Positions 51,678 to 63,306 of a DNA stretch of 64,000 nucleotides are shown piece by piece (within the stretch, counting starts at the first letter, position 1; each line of letters starts with the position of its first letter). The position numbers were made by a program, and so were the translations under genes. The DNA comes from Xylocopa sonorina (taxonomy: Eukaryota > Arthropoda > Insecta > Hymenoptera > Apidae), in contig NW_027490137.1 in assembly GCF_050948175.1 (NCBI RefSeq), positions 434,001-498,000 on the forward strand, written 5' to 3'. The notes under the pieces were generated by a model. It saw only the letters and a list, made by a program, of their open reading frames with translations. It searched no databases and was not told the origin of the DNA.

Positions 51678-53550
51678 AATGTAATAGGGACACTTCCTAG
51701 CTAAGAAGTGGCGTTTCCAGATGTCTACGTATCGCAACAATAGAGTTCCAATGCCTCTTAAAACGAGATGTCGCAACTCATTTCTATGTTTCGTGATCAG
51801 GTATAATATACATTGTGGATTGTCATGTATTCCTCGTATTCACTTCAAAAGAATGTAAATGCGACACTTCCTTGCTAGGAAATAGCGTTTGCAGATGTCC
51901 ACGTATCGTAGCAATGGAGTTCTGACGCTTCTTAAATCGCGATATCGGATCTCATTTCCATGATTCATGATAAGATATAATATTCATTGTGGAGTGTTAT
52001 GTTAACCTCGTATTCACTTCAAAAGAATGTAAATGCGACACTTCCTTGCTAGGAAATAGCGATGGCAGATGTCTACGTATCGAAGCAACAGATTTCTAAT
52101 GCTTCTTAAATAGCAATATCGCATCCCATTTCTATGTTTCATGATAAGATATAATATTTATTGCGAAGTGTCAAGTATACATCGCATACACTTCAAATGA
52201 ATGTAAATGCGACTCTGCCTTGCTAGGAAATAGCGTTTGCAGATGTCTACGTATCGAGGCAAAAGAGTTCTAATGCTCCTTAGAACGAGATACTGCATCT
52301 CATTCCTATGTTTCATGGTACGATATATTATTCATTGCGAAGTATCACGTATACCTCGCATACACTTCAAATGAATGTAAAGGCGACACGTCCTTGCTAG
52401 GAAATAGCGTTTGCAGATGTCTACGTATAGTAACAATAGAGTTCTAATGCTTCTCAAAACGCGATATCAAATCTCATTTCTATGTTTCATGGTAAGATAA
52501 AATATTAATTGCGAAGTGTCATGTATACCTTGTATTCACTTCAGAAGAATGTAAATGCGACACTTCCTTGCTAGGAAATAGCGTTTGCAGATTTCTGCGT
52601 ATCGTAGCATTAGGTTTCTATTGCATCTCAAAACGCGATATCGCATCTCATTTCTATGTCTCATGATAAGATATAATATTCATTGTGCAGTGTTATGTAT
52701 ACCTCGTATTCACTTCAAAAGAATGTAACAGGGACACTTCCTAGCTAAGAAATGGCGTTTCCAGATGTCTACGTATCGCAACAATAGAGTTCCAATGCCT
52801 CTTAAAACGAGATGTCGCAACTCATTTCTATGTTTCGTGGTCAGGTATAATATACATTGTTGATTGTCATGTATTCCTCGTATTCACTTCAAAAGAATGT
52901 AAATGCGACACTTCCTTGCTAGGAAATAGCGTTTGCAGATGTCCACGTATCGTAGCAATGGAGTTCTGACGCTTCTTAAATCGCGATATCGGATCTCATT
53001 TCCATGATTCATGATAAGATATAATATTCATTGTGGAGTGTTATGTTAACCTCGTATTCACTTCAAAAGAATGTAAATGCGACACTTCCTTGCTAGGAAA
53101 TAGCGATGGCAGATGTCTACGTATCGAAGCAACAGATTTCTAATGCTTCTTAAATAGCAATATCGCATTTCATTTCTATGTTTCATGATAAGTTATAATA
53201 TTCATTGTGGAGTGCTTCGTATACCTCGTATTCACTTCAAAAGAATGTCAATGCGACACTTCCATTCTAGCAAATAGCGTATCCAGATGTCTACGTATCG
53301 AAGCAACAGTGTTCTAACGCTACTTTAAACGCGATATCGCATCTCATTTCTATGTCTCATGATAAGATATAATATTCATTGTGCAGTGTTATGTATACCT
53401 CGTATTCACATCAAAAGAATGTAATAGGGACACTTCCTAGCTAAGAAATGGCGTTTCCAGATGTCTACGTATCGCAAAAATAGAGTTCTAATGCCTCTTA
53501 AAACGAGATGTCGCAACTCATTTCTATGTTTCGTGATCAGGTATAATATT
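51678..53550 (+). repeat. Local 6-mer and 4-mer higher-order repeats
   Basis: The rare unit with GGGACACTTCCTAGCTAAGA starts this motif at 51687, 52731 and 53427. The offsets are 1044 and 696 bp, exactly six and four monomers. Between the first two, TTAAATAGCAATATCGCAT repeats at 52107 and 53151, also 1044 bp apart. Units at 52260-52400 match 20364-20510 (CTCCTTAGAACGAGATAC, GTAAAGGCGACACGTCC). Confidence 0.87.
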
Positions 53551-54292
53551 CAATGTGGATTGTTATGTATTCCTCGTATTCACTTCAAAACAATGTAAAT
53601 GCGACACTTCCTTGCTAGGAAATAGCGTTGGCAGATGTCTGCGTATCGAAGAAATTGTGTTCTAATGCATCTTAAATCGCGATATCGCATCTCATTTCTG
53701 TTTCATGATAAGATATAATTTTCACTTCGACATGTCATGTATACCTCGTACTCATTTCAAAAGCATGTAAATGCGACACTTCCTTGCTAGGAAATAGCGT
53801 TTTCAGATGTCTCCATATCGAAGCAAAAGGGGTTCTAATGCTTCTTAAACCTCGATATCGCATCTCATTTCCATGTTTCATGGTAAGATAAAATATTAAT
53901 TGCGAAGTGTCATGTATACCTTGTATTCACTTCAGAAGAATGTAAATGCGACACTTCCTTGCTAGGAAATAGCGTTTGCAGATTTCAGCGTATCGTAGCA
54001 TTAGGTTTCTATTGCATCTCAAAACGCGATATCGCATCTCATTTCTATGTTTCATGAAAAGATATAATATTTATTGCGAAGTGTCACGTATACATCGCAT
54101 ACACTACAAATGAATGTAAATGCGACACTTCCTTGCTAGCAAATAACGTTTGCAGATGTCTACGTATAGTAACAATAGAGTTCTAATGCTTCTCAAAACG
54201 CGATAACAAATCTCATTTCTATGTTTCATGGTAAGATAAAATATTAATTGCGAAGTGTCATGTGTACCTTGTATTCTCTTCAGAAGAATGTA
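53551..54292 (+). repeat. Mixed monomers before the second 24-mer-offset copy
   Basis: About four units. They include the CATTAGGTTTCTATTGCATC type near 54000 and the ATAGTAACAATAG type near 54165, both shared with 18640-18880 and 52430-52640. Confidence 0.75.
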
Positions 54293-55353
54293 AATGCGAC
54301 ACTTCCTTGCTAGGAAATAGCGCTTGCAGACGTCTACGTATCGAAGCAATAGAGTTCTAATGCTTCTTAAAACGAGGTGTCGCATCTCATTCCTATGTTT
54401 CATGATAAGATATAACATTCATTGCGAAGTGTTACGTATACCTCGCATACACTTCAAATGAATGTAAATCCGACACTTCCTTGCTAGGAAATAGCGTTTG
54501 CAGATGTCTACGTATCGAAGCAATAGATTTATAATGCTTTTTAAAACGCGACATCGCATCTCATTTCTGTGTTTCATGATAAGATATAATATTCATTGCG
54601 AAGTGTCTTGTATACCTCGTATTCACTTCCAACGAATGTAAATGCGTCATTTCCATCCTAGGAAATAGCGTTTGTAGATATCTACGTATCGTGGCAATAG
54701 AGTTATTATGCTTTTTAAAACGCGATATCGCATCTCATTTCAATGTTTCCTGATAAGATAAAATATTCGTTGCGAAGTGTCATGTATACCACGAATTCAC
54801 TTCAAAAGAATGTAAAGGCGACTCCTCCTTGCTAGAAGATTGCGTTTCCAGATCACTACGTATCGCAGCAATAGATTTCTAATGCTTCTTAAAACGCCAT
54901 ATCGCATCTCATTTCTATGTTTCATAATAAGATATAATATTCATTGCGAAGTGTCATGTATACCACGAATTCACTTCAAAAGAATGTAAATGCGACTCTT
55001 CCTTGCTAGGAAGTAGCGTTTCCTGATATCCACGTATCGAAGCAATAAAGTTCTAATGCTACTTAAAACGGGATATCGCATCCCATTTCTATGTTCCATG
55101 ATAAAATATAATACTCATTGCAAAGTGTCATGTATACCTGGCATTCACATCAAAGGAATGTAAATGCGACACTTCCTTCCTAGGAAATAGAGTTAGCAGA
55201 TGTCTACGTATCGTAGCAATAGAGTTCTACCGCTTCATAAAACGCGATATCGCATCCCATTTCTATGTTTCATGATAAGATATAATATTCATTGTGGAGT
55301 GCTTCGTATACCCCGTATTCACTTCAAAAGAATGTAAATGCGACACTTCCTTG
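54293..55353 (+). repeat. 24-monomer-offset duplication, copy 2
   Basis: This is the second copy of 50118-51178. It diverges at the right end after GTGGAGTGCTTCGTATAC, where this copy has CCCGTATTC and CCAGGAAATAG. The segment between the copies (51179-54292) is itself built of duplicated units, so the exchanges are nested. Confidence 0.88.
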
Positions 55354-57306
55354 CCAGGAAATAGCGTTTGCAGATGTCTCCGTATCGAAGGAATAGGGTT
55401 CTCATGCTTCGTAAATCGCGATATCGCATTTCATTTCTATGTTTCGTGATAAGATGCAATGTTCATTGTGGAGTGTTATATATACCTCGTATTCTCTTCA
55501 AGAGAATGAAAACGCGACACTTCCATGTTAGGAAATAGCGTTTGCAGATGTCTACGTGTCGTGGCAATAGAGTTCTTGTGCTTCTTTAAACAGGATACCG
55601 CAACACATATCTATGTTCCATGACAAGATATGATATTCATAGTGGAGTGTTATGTATACCCCGTATTCACTTCAAAAGAATTTAAATGCGACACTTCCTT
55701 GCTAGGATATAGTGTTTTGCAGATGTCTACGTATCGTAGCAATAGAAATCTAATGGTACTTAAAACGCCATATCGCGCCTCATTTCTATCTTTCATGATA
55801 ATATATAATATTCATTGTGCAGTGTTATGTATACCTCGTATTCACTTCAATAGAATGTAAATGCGACACTTCCTTGCTGGGAAGTAGCGTTTGCAGATGT
55901 CTACGTATCGAAGCAATAGAGTACTAATGCTTCTTACAACGAGATATCGCATCTAATTTCTATGTTTTAGATTAAGATATAATATTCATTGCGCAGTGTC
56001 ATGTGTACTTCGTATTCACTCCAAAAGAATGTAAATGCGACACTTCCTTGCTAGGAAGTAGCGTTTGCAGATGTGTACGTATCGTAGCAATAGAGTTCTA
56101 ATGCTTCCTAAAACGCGATATCGAATTCATTTGTATGTTTCATGATAAGATATAATGTTCGTTGCGAAGTGTCTTCTGTACGTCGCGTACACTTCAAATG
56201 AATGTAAATGCGGCACTTCTTTGCTAGGAAATAGCGTTGGCAAATGTTTACGTATCGAAGCAATTGAGATCTACTGCTTCTTAAATCGCCATATCGCATC
56301 TCATTTCTATGTTTCATGATAAGATATAATATTCATTGTGGAGTGTTATTATAACCTCGTACTCACTTCAAAAGAATGTAAATGCGACACCCCCTTGCTA
56401 GGAAAGAGCGTTTGCAGATGTCTACGTATCGAAGCAACAGAGTACTAATGCTTCTTAAAACGAGATATCGCATCACATTTCTGTGTTTTATGATAAGATA
56501 TAATATTCATTGTGCAGTGTTATGTATACATCGTATTCACCTCAATATAATGTAAATGCGACACTTCCTTGCTAGGAAATAGCGTTTGCAGATGTCTATG
56601 TATCGTAGCAATAGAGTTCTAGTGCTTCTCAAAACGCGATATCGCATCTCAATTCTTTGAATCATGGTAAGACGTAATATTCATTGCGAAGTATCTTGTA
56701 TACCTCGCATACACTTCAAATGAATGTAAATGCGACACTTCCTTGCTAGGTAATTGCGATGGCAGACGTCTACGTATCGAAGCAACAGAGTTCTAATGCT
56801 TCTTAAAACGCGATATTGCATCTCAATTCTACGCTACATTATAAGATATAATATTCATTGTGCGGTGTTATGTATACCTCGTATTCACTTCAAATGAATG
56901 TAAATGCGACTCTCCCTTGCTAGGAAATAGCGTTGGCAGATGTCTATGTATCGAAGCAAAGGAGTTCTAATGCTTCTTAAAACGAGATATCGCATCTCAT
57001 TTCTATGTTTCATGATAAGATATAATATTCATTGCGGAGTGTCATGTATACCTCGTAATCTCTCCAAAAGAATGTAAATACGACATTTCCTTGCTAGGGA
57101 ATAGCGTTTGCAGATGTCTACGTATCGTAGCAATAGTGTTCTAATGCTTCTTAAAACGCGATATCGCATCTCATTTCTATGTATCACGATAAGATATAGT
57201 ATTCATTGCGAAGTGTCACTTATACCTCGCATACGCTTCAAATGAATGTAAATGTGACATTTCCATACTAGGAAGTAGCGTTTGCGGATGTCTCCGTATC
57301 GAAGGA
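55354..57306 (+). repeat. Divergent monomers
   Basis: About 11 units in register; several are one or two bases off 174 (for example AGTGTTTTGCAGATG). No other sequence type is seen. A typical full-length unit is 57003-57176. Confidence 0.8.
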
Positions 57307-57872
57307 ATAGAGTTCTAATCCTCCTTATATCGCGATATCGCATCTCATTTCTATGTTTCATGATAAGATATAATATTCATTGTGGAGTGTTATGTATACC
57401 TTGTATTCACTTCAATAGATTGTAAATGCGGCACATCCTTGCTAGCAAATAGCGTCTGCTGATATCCACGTATCGTAGCAATAGAGTTCAAATCTTTCTT
57501 AGAAGGCGATATCGCATCTTATTACTATGTTTCATGATAAGATATAGTATTCATTGCGAAGTGTCATGAATATCTCGCATTAACTTCAAAAGAATGTAAA
57601 TGCGACACTTCCTTGCTAGATAATTGCGTCTGCAGATGACTACCTATCGTAACAATAGAGTTCCAATGCTTCTTAAAACGCGATATCGCATCTCATTTTT
57701 ATGTTTCATTATAAGATATAATATTCATTGCGAAGTGTCATGTGTACCTCGCATACACTTCAAAAGAATGTAAATGCGACACTTCCTTGCTAGGAAATAG
57801 CGTTTGCAGATGTCTACGTATCATAGAATTAGACTTCTAATGCTTCTTTAAACGCGATATCGCATCTCATTT
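57307..57872 (+). repeat. Copy of the HOR-zone left flank
   Basis: Matches 22804-23369 at offset 34503, with shared CTCCTTATATCGCGATATC, GTCTGCTGATATCCACG and TTAGAACGCGATATC-type variants. The same flank plus HOR monomers A-C therefore occurs at two places 34.5 kb apart. Confidence 0.85.
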
Positions 57873-59830
57873 CTATGTTTCATGATAAGATATAATATTC
57901 ATTGCGAAGTGTCATGTATACTTCGTATTCACTTCAAATGAAAGTAAATGCGACACTTCCTTGCTAGGAAATAGCGTTTCCAGATATCTACGTATCGTAG
58001 CAATAGAGTTCTAATGCTTCTTAAAACGCCATATCGCATCTCATTTCTATGTTTTATGATAAGATATAATATTCATTGTGGAGTATTATGTATTCCTGGT
58101 ATTCACTTCATAAAAATGTCCATGCGACACTTCCTTTCTAGGAAATAGCGCTGGCAGGTGTCTACGTATCGTAGCATTAGAGTTCTAATGCTACTAAAAA
58201 CTCGATATCGCATCTCATTTTTATGTTTCATGATAAGATATAATATTCAATGTGCAGTGTTATGTATACCTCGTATTCACTTCAAAAGAAAGTAAGTGCG
58301 ACTCTTCCTTGATAGTAAATGGCGTTTGCAGATGTCTACGTATAGAAGCAATAGGATTCTAATGCTTGTTAAAACGCGATATCGCATCACATCCCTATGT
58401 GTCATGATAAGATATAATATTCATTGCGAAGTGTTATGTATACCTCGTATTCACTTCAAAAGAATGTAAATGCGACACATCCTTGCTAGGAAATAGCATT
58501 TGCAGGTGTCTACGTATAGAAGCAATAGGATTCTAATGCTTCTTAAATCGCGATATCGCATCACATCTCTATGTGTCATGATAAGATATAACATTCATTG
58601 CGAAGTGCTATGTATACCTCGTATTCACTTCAAAAGAATGTAAATGCGACATTCCTTGCTAGGAAAAGGCACCTCCAGATGTCTACGAATCGTACCAATA
58701 AAGTTCTAATGCTTCTTAAAACGCGATATCGCATCTCCTTCCTATGTCGCATGATAAGATATATTATTCATTGCGAAGTGTCATGTATACCTCGTATTCG
58801 CTTCAAAAGAATGTAAATGCGACACATCCTTGCTAGGAAATAGCGTTTGCGGGTGTCTACGTATCGTAGCAATATAGTTCTAATGCTTCTTAAAACGCGA
58901 TAACGCATTTCATTTCTATGTTTCGTTATATGGTATAAAATTCATTGTGGATTGTTATGTATACCTCGTATTCACTTCAATGGAATGTAAATGCGACACT
59001 ACCTTGCTATTGAATAGCGTTTCCAGATGCATACGCATCGTAGCAATAGAGTTCTAATGCTTCGTAAGAAGCGATATCGCATCTCATTTCTATGTTCATG
59101 ATAAGATAAAATATTCATTGCGAATTGTCACTTATACCACGCATACACTTCAAATGAGTGTAAATGCGTCACTTCCTTGCTAGGAAATAGCGTTTGTAGA
59201 TGTCTTCGTATCGAAGGAATAGAGTTATAGTGCTCCATAAAACGAGATACCTCTTCTCATTTCGATGTTTCATGATAAGATATAATATTCATTGCGGTGT
59301 TATGTATACCTCGTATACACTTCAAATGAATGTAAGTGCGACACTTCCTTGCTAGGAAGTAGCGTTCGCAGTAGTCTACGTATCGAAGCAATAGTGTTCT
59401 GATGCTTCTTAAATCGCGATATCGTATCTCATATCTATGGTTCATGATAAGATATAATATTCATTGCGCGGTGTCATGTGTACCTCGCACACACATCAAA
59501 TGAATATAAATGCGACACTTCCTTTCTAGAATATTACGTTTCCAGCCGTCTACGTATCGGAGCAATAGAGTTCGAATGCTTCTGAAACCGCGATATCGCA
59601 CCTCATTTCTATGTTTAATGATGAGATATAATATTCATTGCGAAGTGTCATGTATACCTCGTATTCACTTGAAAGGAATGTAATTGCGACACTTCCTTGC
59701 TAGGAAATAGCGTTTCAAGATGACTAGGTATGGAAACAATAGAGTTCTAATGCTTCTTAAAACGAGATGTCGCACCTCATTTCTATGTTTCATGATGAGA
59801 TATAATATTCATTGCGAAGTGTCATGTATA
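57873..59830 (+). repeat. Second HOR-family block, copy 1
   Basis: Starts with HOR monomers A (57873) and B (58047), then a C/D hybrid at 58221 (GATAGTAAATGG joined to GTATAGAAGCAATAGG), then E-like units, the AAAGGCACCTCC unit, and E' and F (59435). It then jumps to a unit beginning CTATGTTTAATGATGAG. Relative to copy 2 (60826-63306) it lacks one monomer at the C/D hybrid and the G and H units after F. Confidence 0.85.
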
Positions 59831-60825
59831 CCTCGTATTAACTTCAAAAGAACGTAAATGCGACAATTCCTAGCCAGGATATAGCGATTGCAGATGTCTA
59901 CGTATCGAAGCAAAGGAGTTCTCATGCTTCTTAAGTCGCGATGTCGCATTTCATATCTATGTTTCATGATAAGATATAATATTCATTGCGAAGTGTCATT
60001 CATACCTTGTGTCCACTTCAGAAGAATGTAAATGCGACACCTTCTTGCTAGGGAATTGCGTTTGCCAATGTCTACGTATCGTAGCAATAGAGTTCCAATG
60101 CTTCTTAAAACGCGATATCGCATCTCATTTCTATGTTTCATGATACGATACAATATTCATTACGAACTGTTATGTATCCCTCGTCTACACTTCAAAAGAA
60201 TGTAAACTCTACACTTCCTTGCTAGGAAATAGCGTTTGCAGATGTCTACGTATCGTAGCAATAGGGTTCTAATGCTCCTTAAAACGCGATATCGCATCAC
60301 ATGTCTATGTTTCATGATAAGATACAATATTCATTACGAACTGTTATGTGTCCCTCGTCTACACTTCAAAAGAATGTACACTCTACACTTCCTTGCTAGG
60401 AAATAGCGTTTGCAGATGTCTACGTATCGAAGAAATAGAGTTTTGTGCTTCTTAAATCCCGATATCGTATCTCATTTCTATATTTCATGATAAGATATAG
60501 TATTAATTGCGAAGAGTCATGTATACCTCGTATTCACTTCAAAAGAATGTAAATGCGACATATCGTTTCTAGGAAATAGCATTTGCAGGTGTCTACGTAT
60601 CGTAGCAATATATTTCTAATGCTTCTTAAAACGCGATATCGCATTTCATTTCTATGTTTCGTTATATGGCATAAAATTCATTGTGGATTGTTATGTATAC
60701 CTCGTATTCACTTCAATGGAATGTAAATGCGTCACTTCCTTGCTAGGAAATAGCGTTTGTAGTTGTCTACGTATCGAAGGAATAGGTTTCTAGTGCTATT
60801 TAAAACGCGATATCGCATTTCAATT
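59831..60825 (+). repeat. Monomers between the two HOR-family blocks
   Basis: About six units. Two adjacent ones carry TTACGAACTGTTATGT (TACGAACTGT at 60161 and 60335, exactly 174 apart), a single-monomer duplication. They are followed by K-like and L-like HOR units (GCGACATATCG, AGTTGTCTACG) leading into copy 2. Confidence 0.8.
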
Positions 60826-63306
60826 CAATGTTTCATGATAAGATATAATATTCATTGCGAAGTGTCATGTATACTTCGTATTCACTTCAGATGAAAGTAA
60901 ATGCGACACTTCCTTGCTAGGAAATAGCGTTTCCAGATATCTACGTATCGTAGCAATAGAGTTCTAATGCTTCTTAAAACGCCATATCGCATCTCATTTC
61001 TATGTTTTATGATAAGATATAATATTCATTGTGGAGTATTATGTATTCCTGGTATTCACTTCATAAAAATGTCCATGCGACACTTCCTTTCTAGGAAATA
61101 GCGCTGGCAGGTGTCTACGTATCGTAGCATTAGAGTTCTAATGCTACTAAAAACGCGATATCGCATCTCATTTTTATGTTTCATGATAAGATATAATATT
61201 CAATGTGCAGTGTTATGTATACCTCGTATTCACTTCAAAAGAAAGTAAGTGCGACTCTTCCTTGCTAGTAAATGGCGTTTGCAGACGTCTACGTATCGAA
61301 GCAATGGAGTTCTAATGCTTCTTAAAACGCGATATCGCATCTCATTTCCATGATTCGTGATAAGATATAATATTCATTATGGAGTGTCATGTATACCTCG
61401 CATACGCTTCAAATGAATGTAAATGCGACACTTCCTTCCTAGGAAATTGCGTTTGCAGATGTCTACGTATAGAAGCAATAGGATTCTAATGCTTGTTAAA
61501 ACGCGATATCGCATCAAATCCCTATGTGTCATGATAAGATATAATATTCATTGCGAAGTGTTGTGTATACCTCGTATTCACTTCAAAAGAATGTAAATGC
61601 GACACATCCTTGCTAGGAAATAGCATTTGCAGGTGTCTACGTATAGAAGCAATAGGATTCTAATGCATCTTAAATCGCGATATCGCATCACATCTCTATG
61701 TGTCATGATAAGATATAACATTCATTGCGAAGTGCTATGTATACCTCGTATTCACTTCAAAAGAATGTAAATGCGACACTTCCTTGCTAGGAAAAGGCAC
61801 CTCCAGATGTCTACGAATCGTACCAATAGAGTTCTAATGATTCTTAAAACGCGATATCGCATCTCTTTCCTATGTCGCATGATAAGATATATTATTCATT
61901 GCGAAGTGTCATGTATACCTCGTATTCACTTCAAAAGAATGTAAATGCGACACATCCTTGCTAGGAAATAGCGTTTGCAGGTGTCGACGTATCGTAGCAA
62001 TATAGTTCTAATGCTTCTTAAAACGCGATATCGCATTTCATTTCTATGTTTCGTTATATGGTATAAAATTCATTGTGGATTGTTATGTATACCTCGTATT
62101 CACTTCAATAGAATGTAAATGCGACACTACCTTGCTATTGAATAGCGTTTCCAGATGCATACGTATCGTAGCAATAGAGTTCTAATGCTTCGTAAAAAGC
62201 GATATCGCATCTCATTTCTATGTTCATGATAAGATAAAATATTCATTGCGAATTGTCACTTATACCACGCATACACTTCAAATGAGTGTAAATGCGTCAC
62301 TTCCTTGCTAGGAAATAGCGTTTGTAGATGTCTTCGTATCGAAGGAATAGAGTTATAGTGCTCCATAAAACGAGATATCTCATCTCATTTCGATGTTTCA
62401 TGATAAGATATAATATTCATTGCGGTGTTATGTATACCTCGTATACACTTCAAATGAATGTAAGTGCGACACTTCCTTGCTAGGAAGTAGCGTTCGCAGT
62501 AGTCTACGTATCGAAGCAATAGTGTTCTGATGCTTCTTAAATCGCGATATCGTATCTCATATCTATGGTTCATGATAAGATATAATATTCATTGCGCGGT
62601 GTCATGAGTACCTCGCACACACATCAAATGAATTTAAATGCGACACTTCCTTTCTAGAATATTACGTCTCCAGCTGTCTACGTATCGAAGCAATAGGGTT
62701 CGAATGCTTCTGAAAACGCGATATCGCATCTCATTTCAATGTTTCATGTTAAGATATAATATTCATTACGAAGTGTTATGTTTTCCTCGTCTACACTACA
62801 AATGAATGTAAATGCGACACTTCCATGCTTGAAAATAACGTTTGCACATGTCTACGTATCGAAGCCATAGAGTTCTAATGCTTCTTAAAACGCGATATCG
62901 CATCCCATTTCTATGTTTCATGATATGATATAATATTCATTACGAAGTGTTATGTATTCCTCGTCTACACTTCAAATGAATCTAAATGCGACACTTCCTT
63001 GCTAGAAAATAACGTTTGCAGATGTCTAGGTATCGAAGCAATAGAGTTCTAATGCTTCTTAAAACTTGATATCGCAACTCATTTCTATGTTTAATGATGA
63101 GATATAATATTCATTGCGAAGTGTCATGTATACCTCGTATCCACTTGAAAGGAATGTAATTGCGACACTTCCTTGCTAGGAAATAGCGTTTCAAGATGAC
63201 TTGGTATGGAAACAATAGAGTTCTAATGCTTCTTAAAACGAGATGTCGCGCCTCATTTCTATGTTTCATGATGAGATATAATATTCATTGCGAAGAGTCA
63301 TGTATA
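60826..63306 (+). repeat. Second HOR-family block, copy 2
   Basis: A (60826), B (61000), C (61174), D (61348) and E-like units are all present, then E' and F (62563), G and an H-like unit, then the CTATGTTTAATGATGAG unit. Offsets to copy 1 step from 2953 to 3128 and then 3476 bp, i.e. by one and two whole monomers. This places the gain or loss points cleanly between units. Confidence 0.85.
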
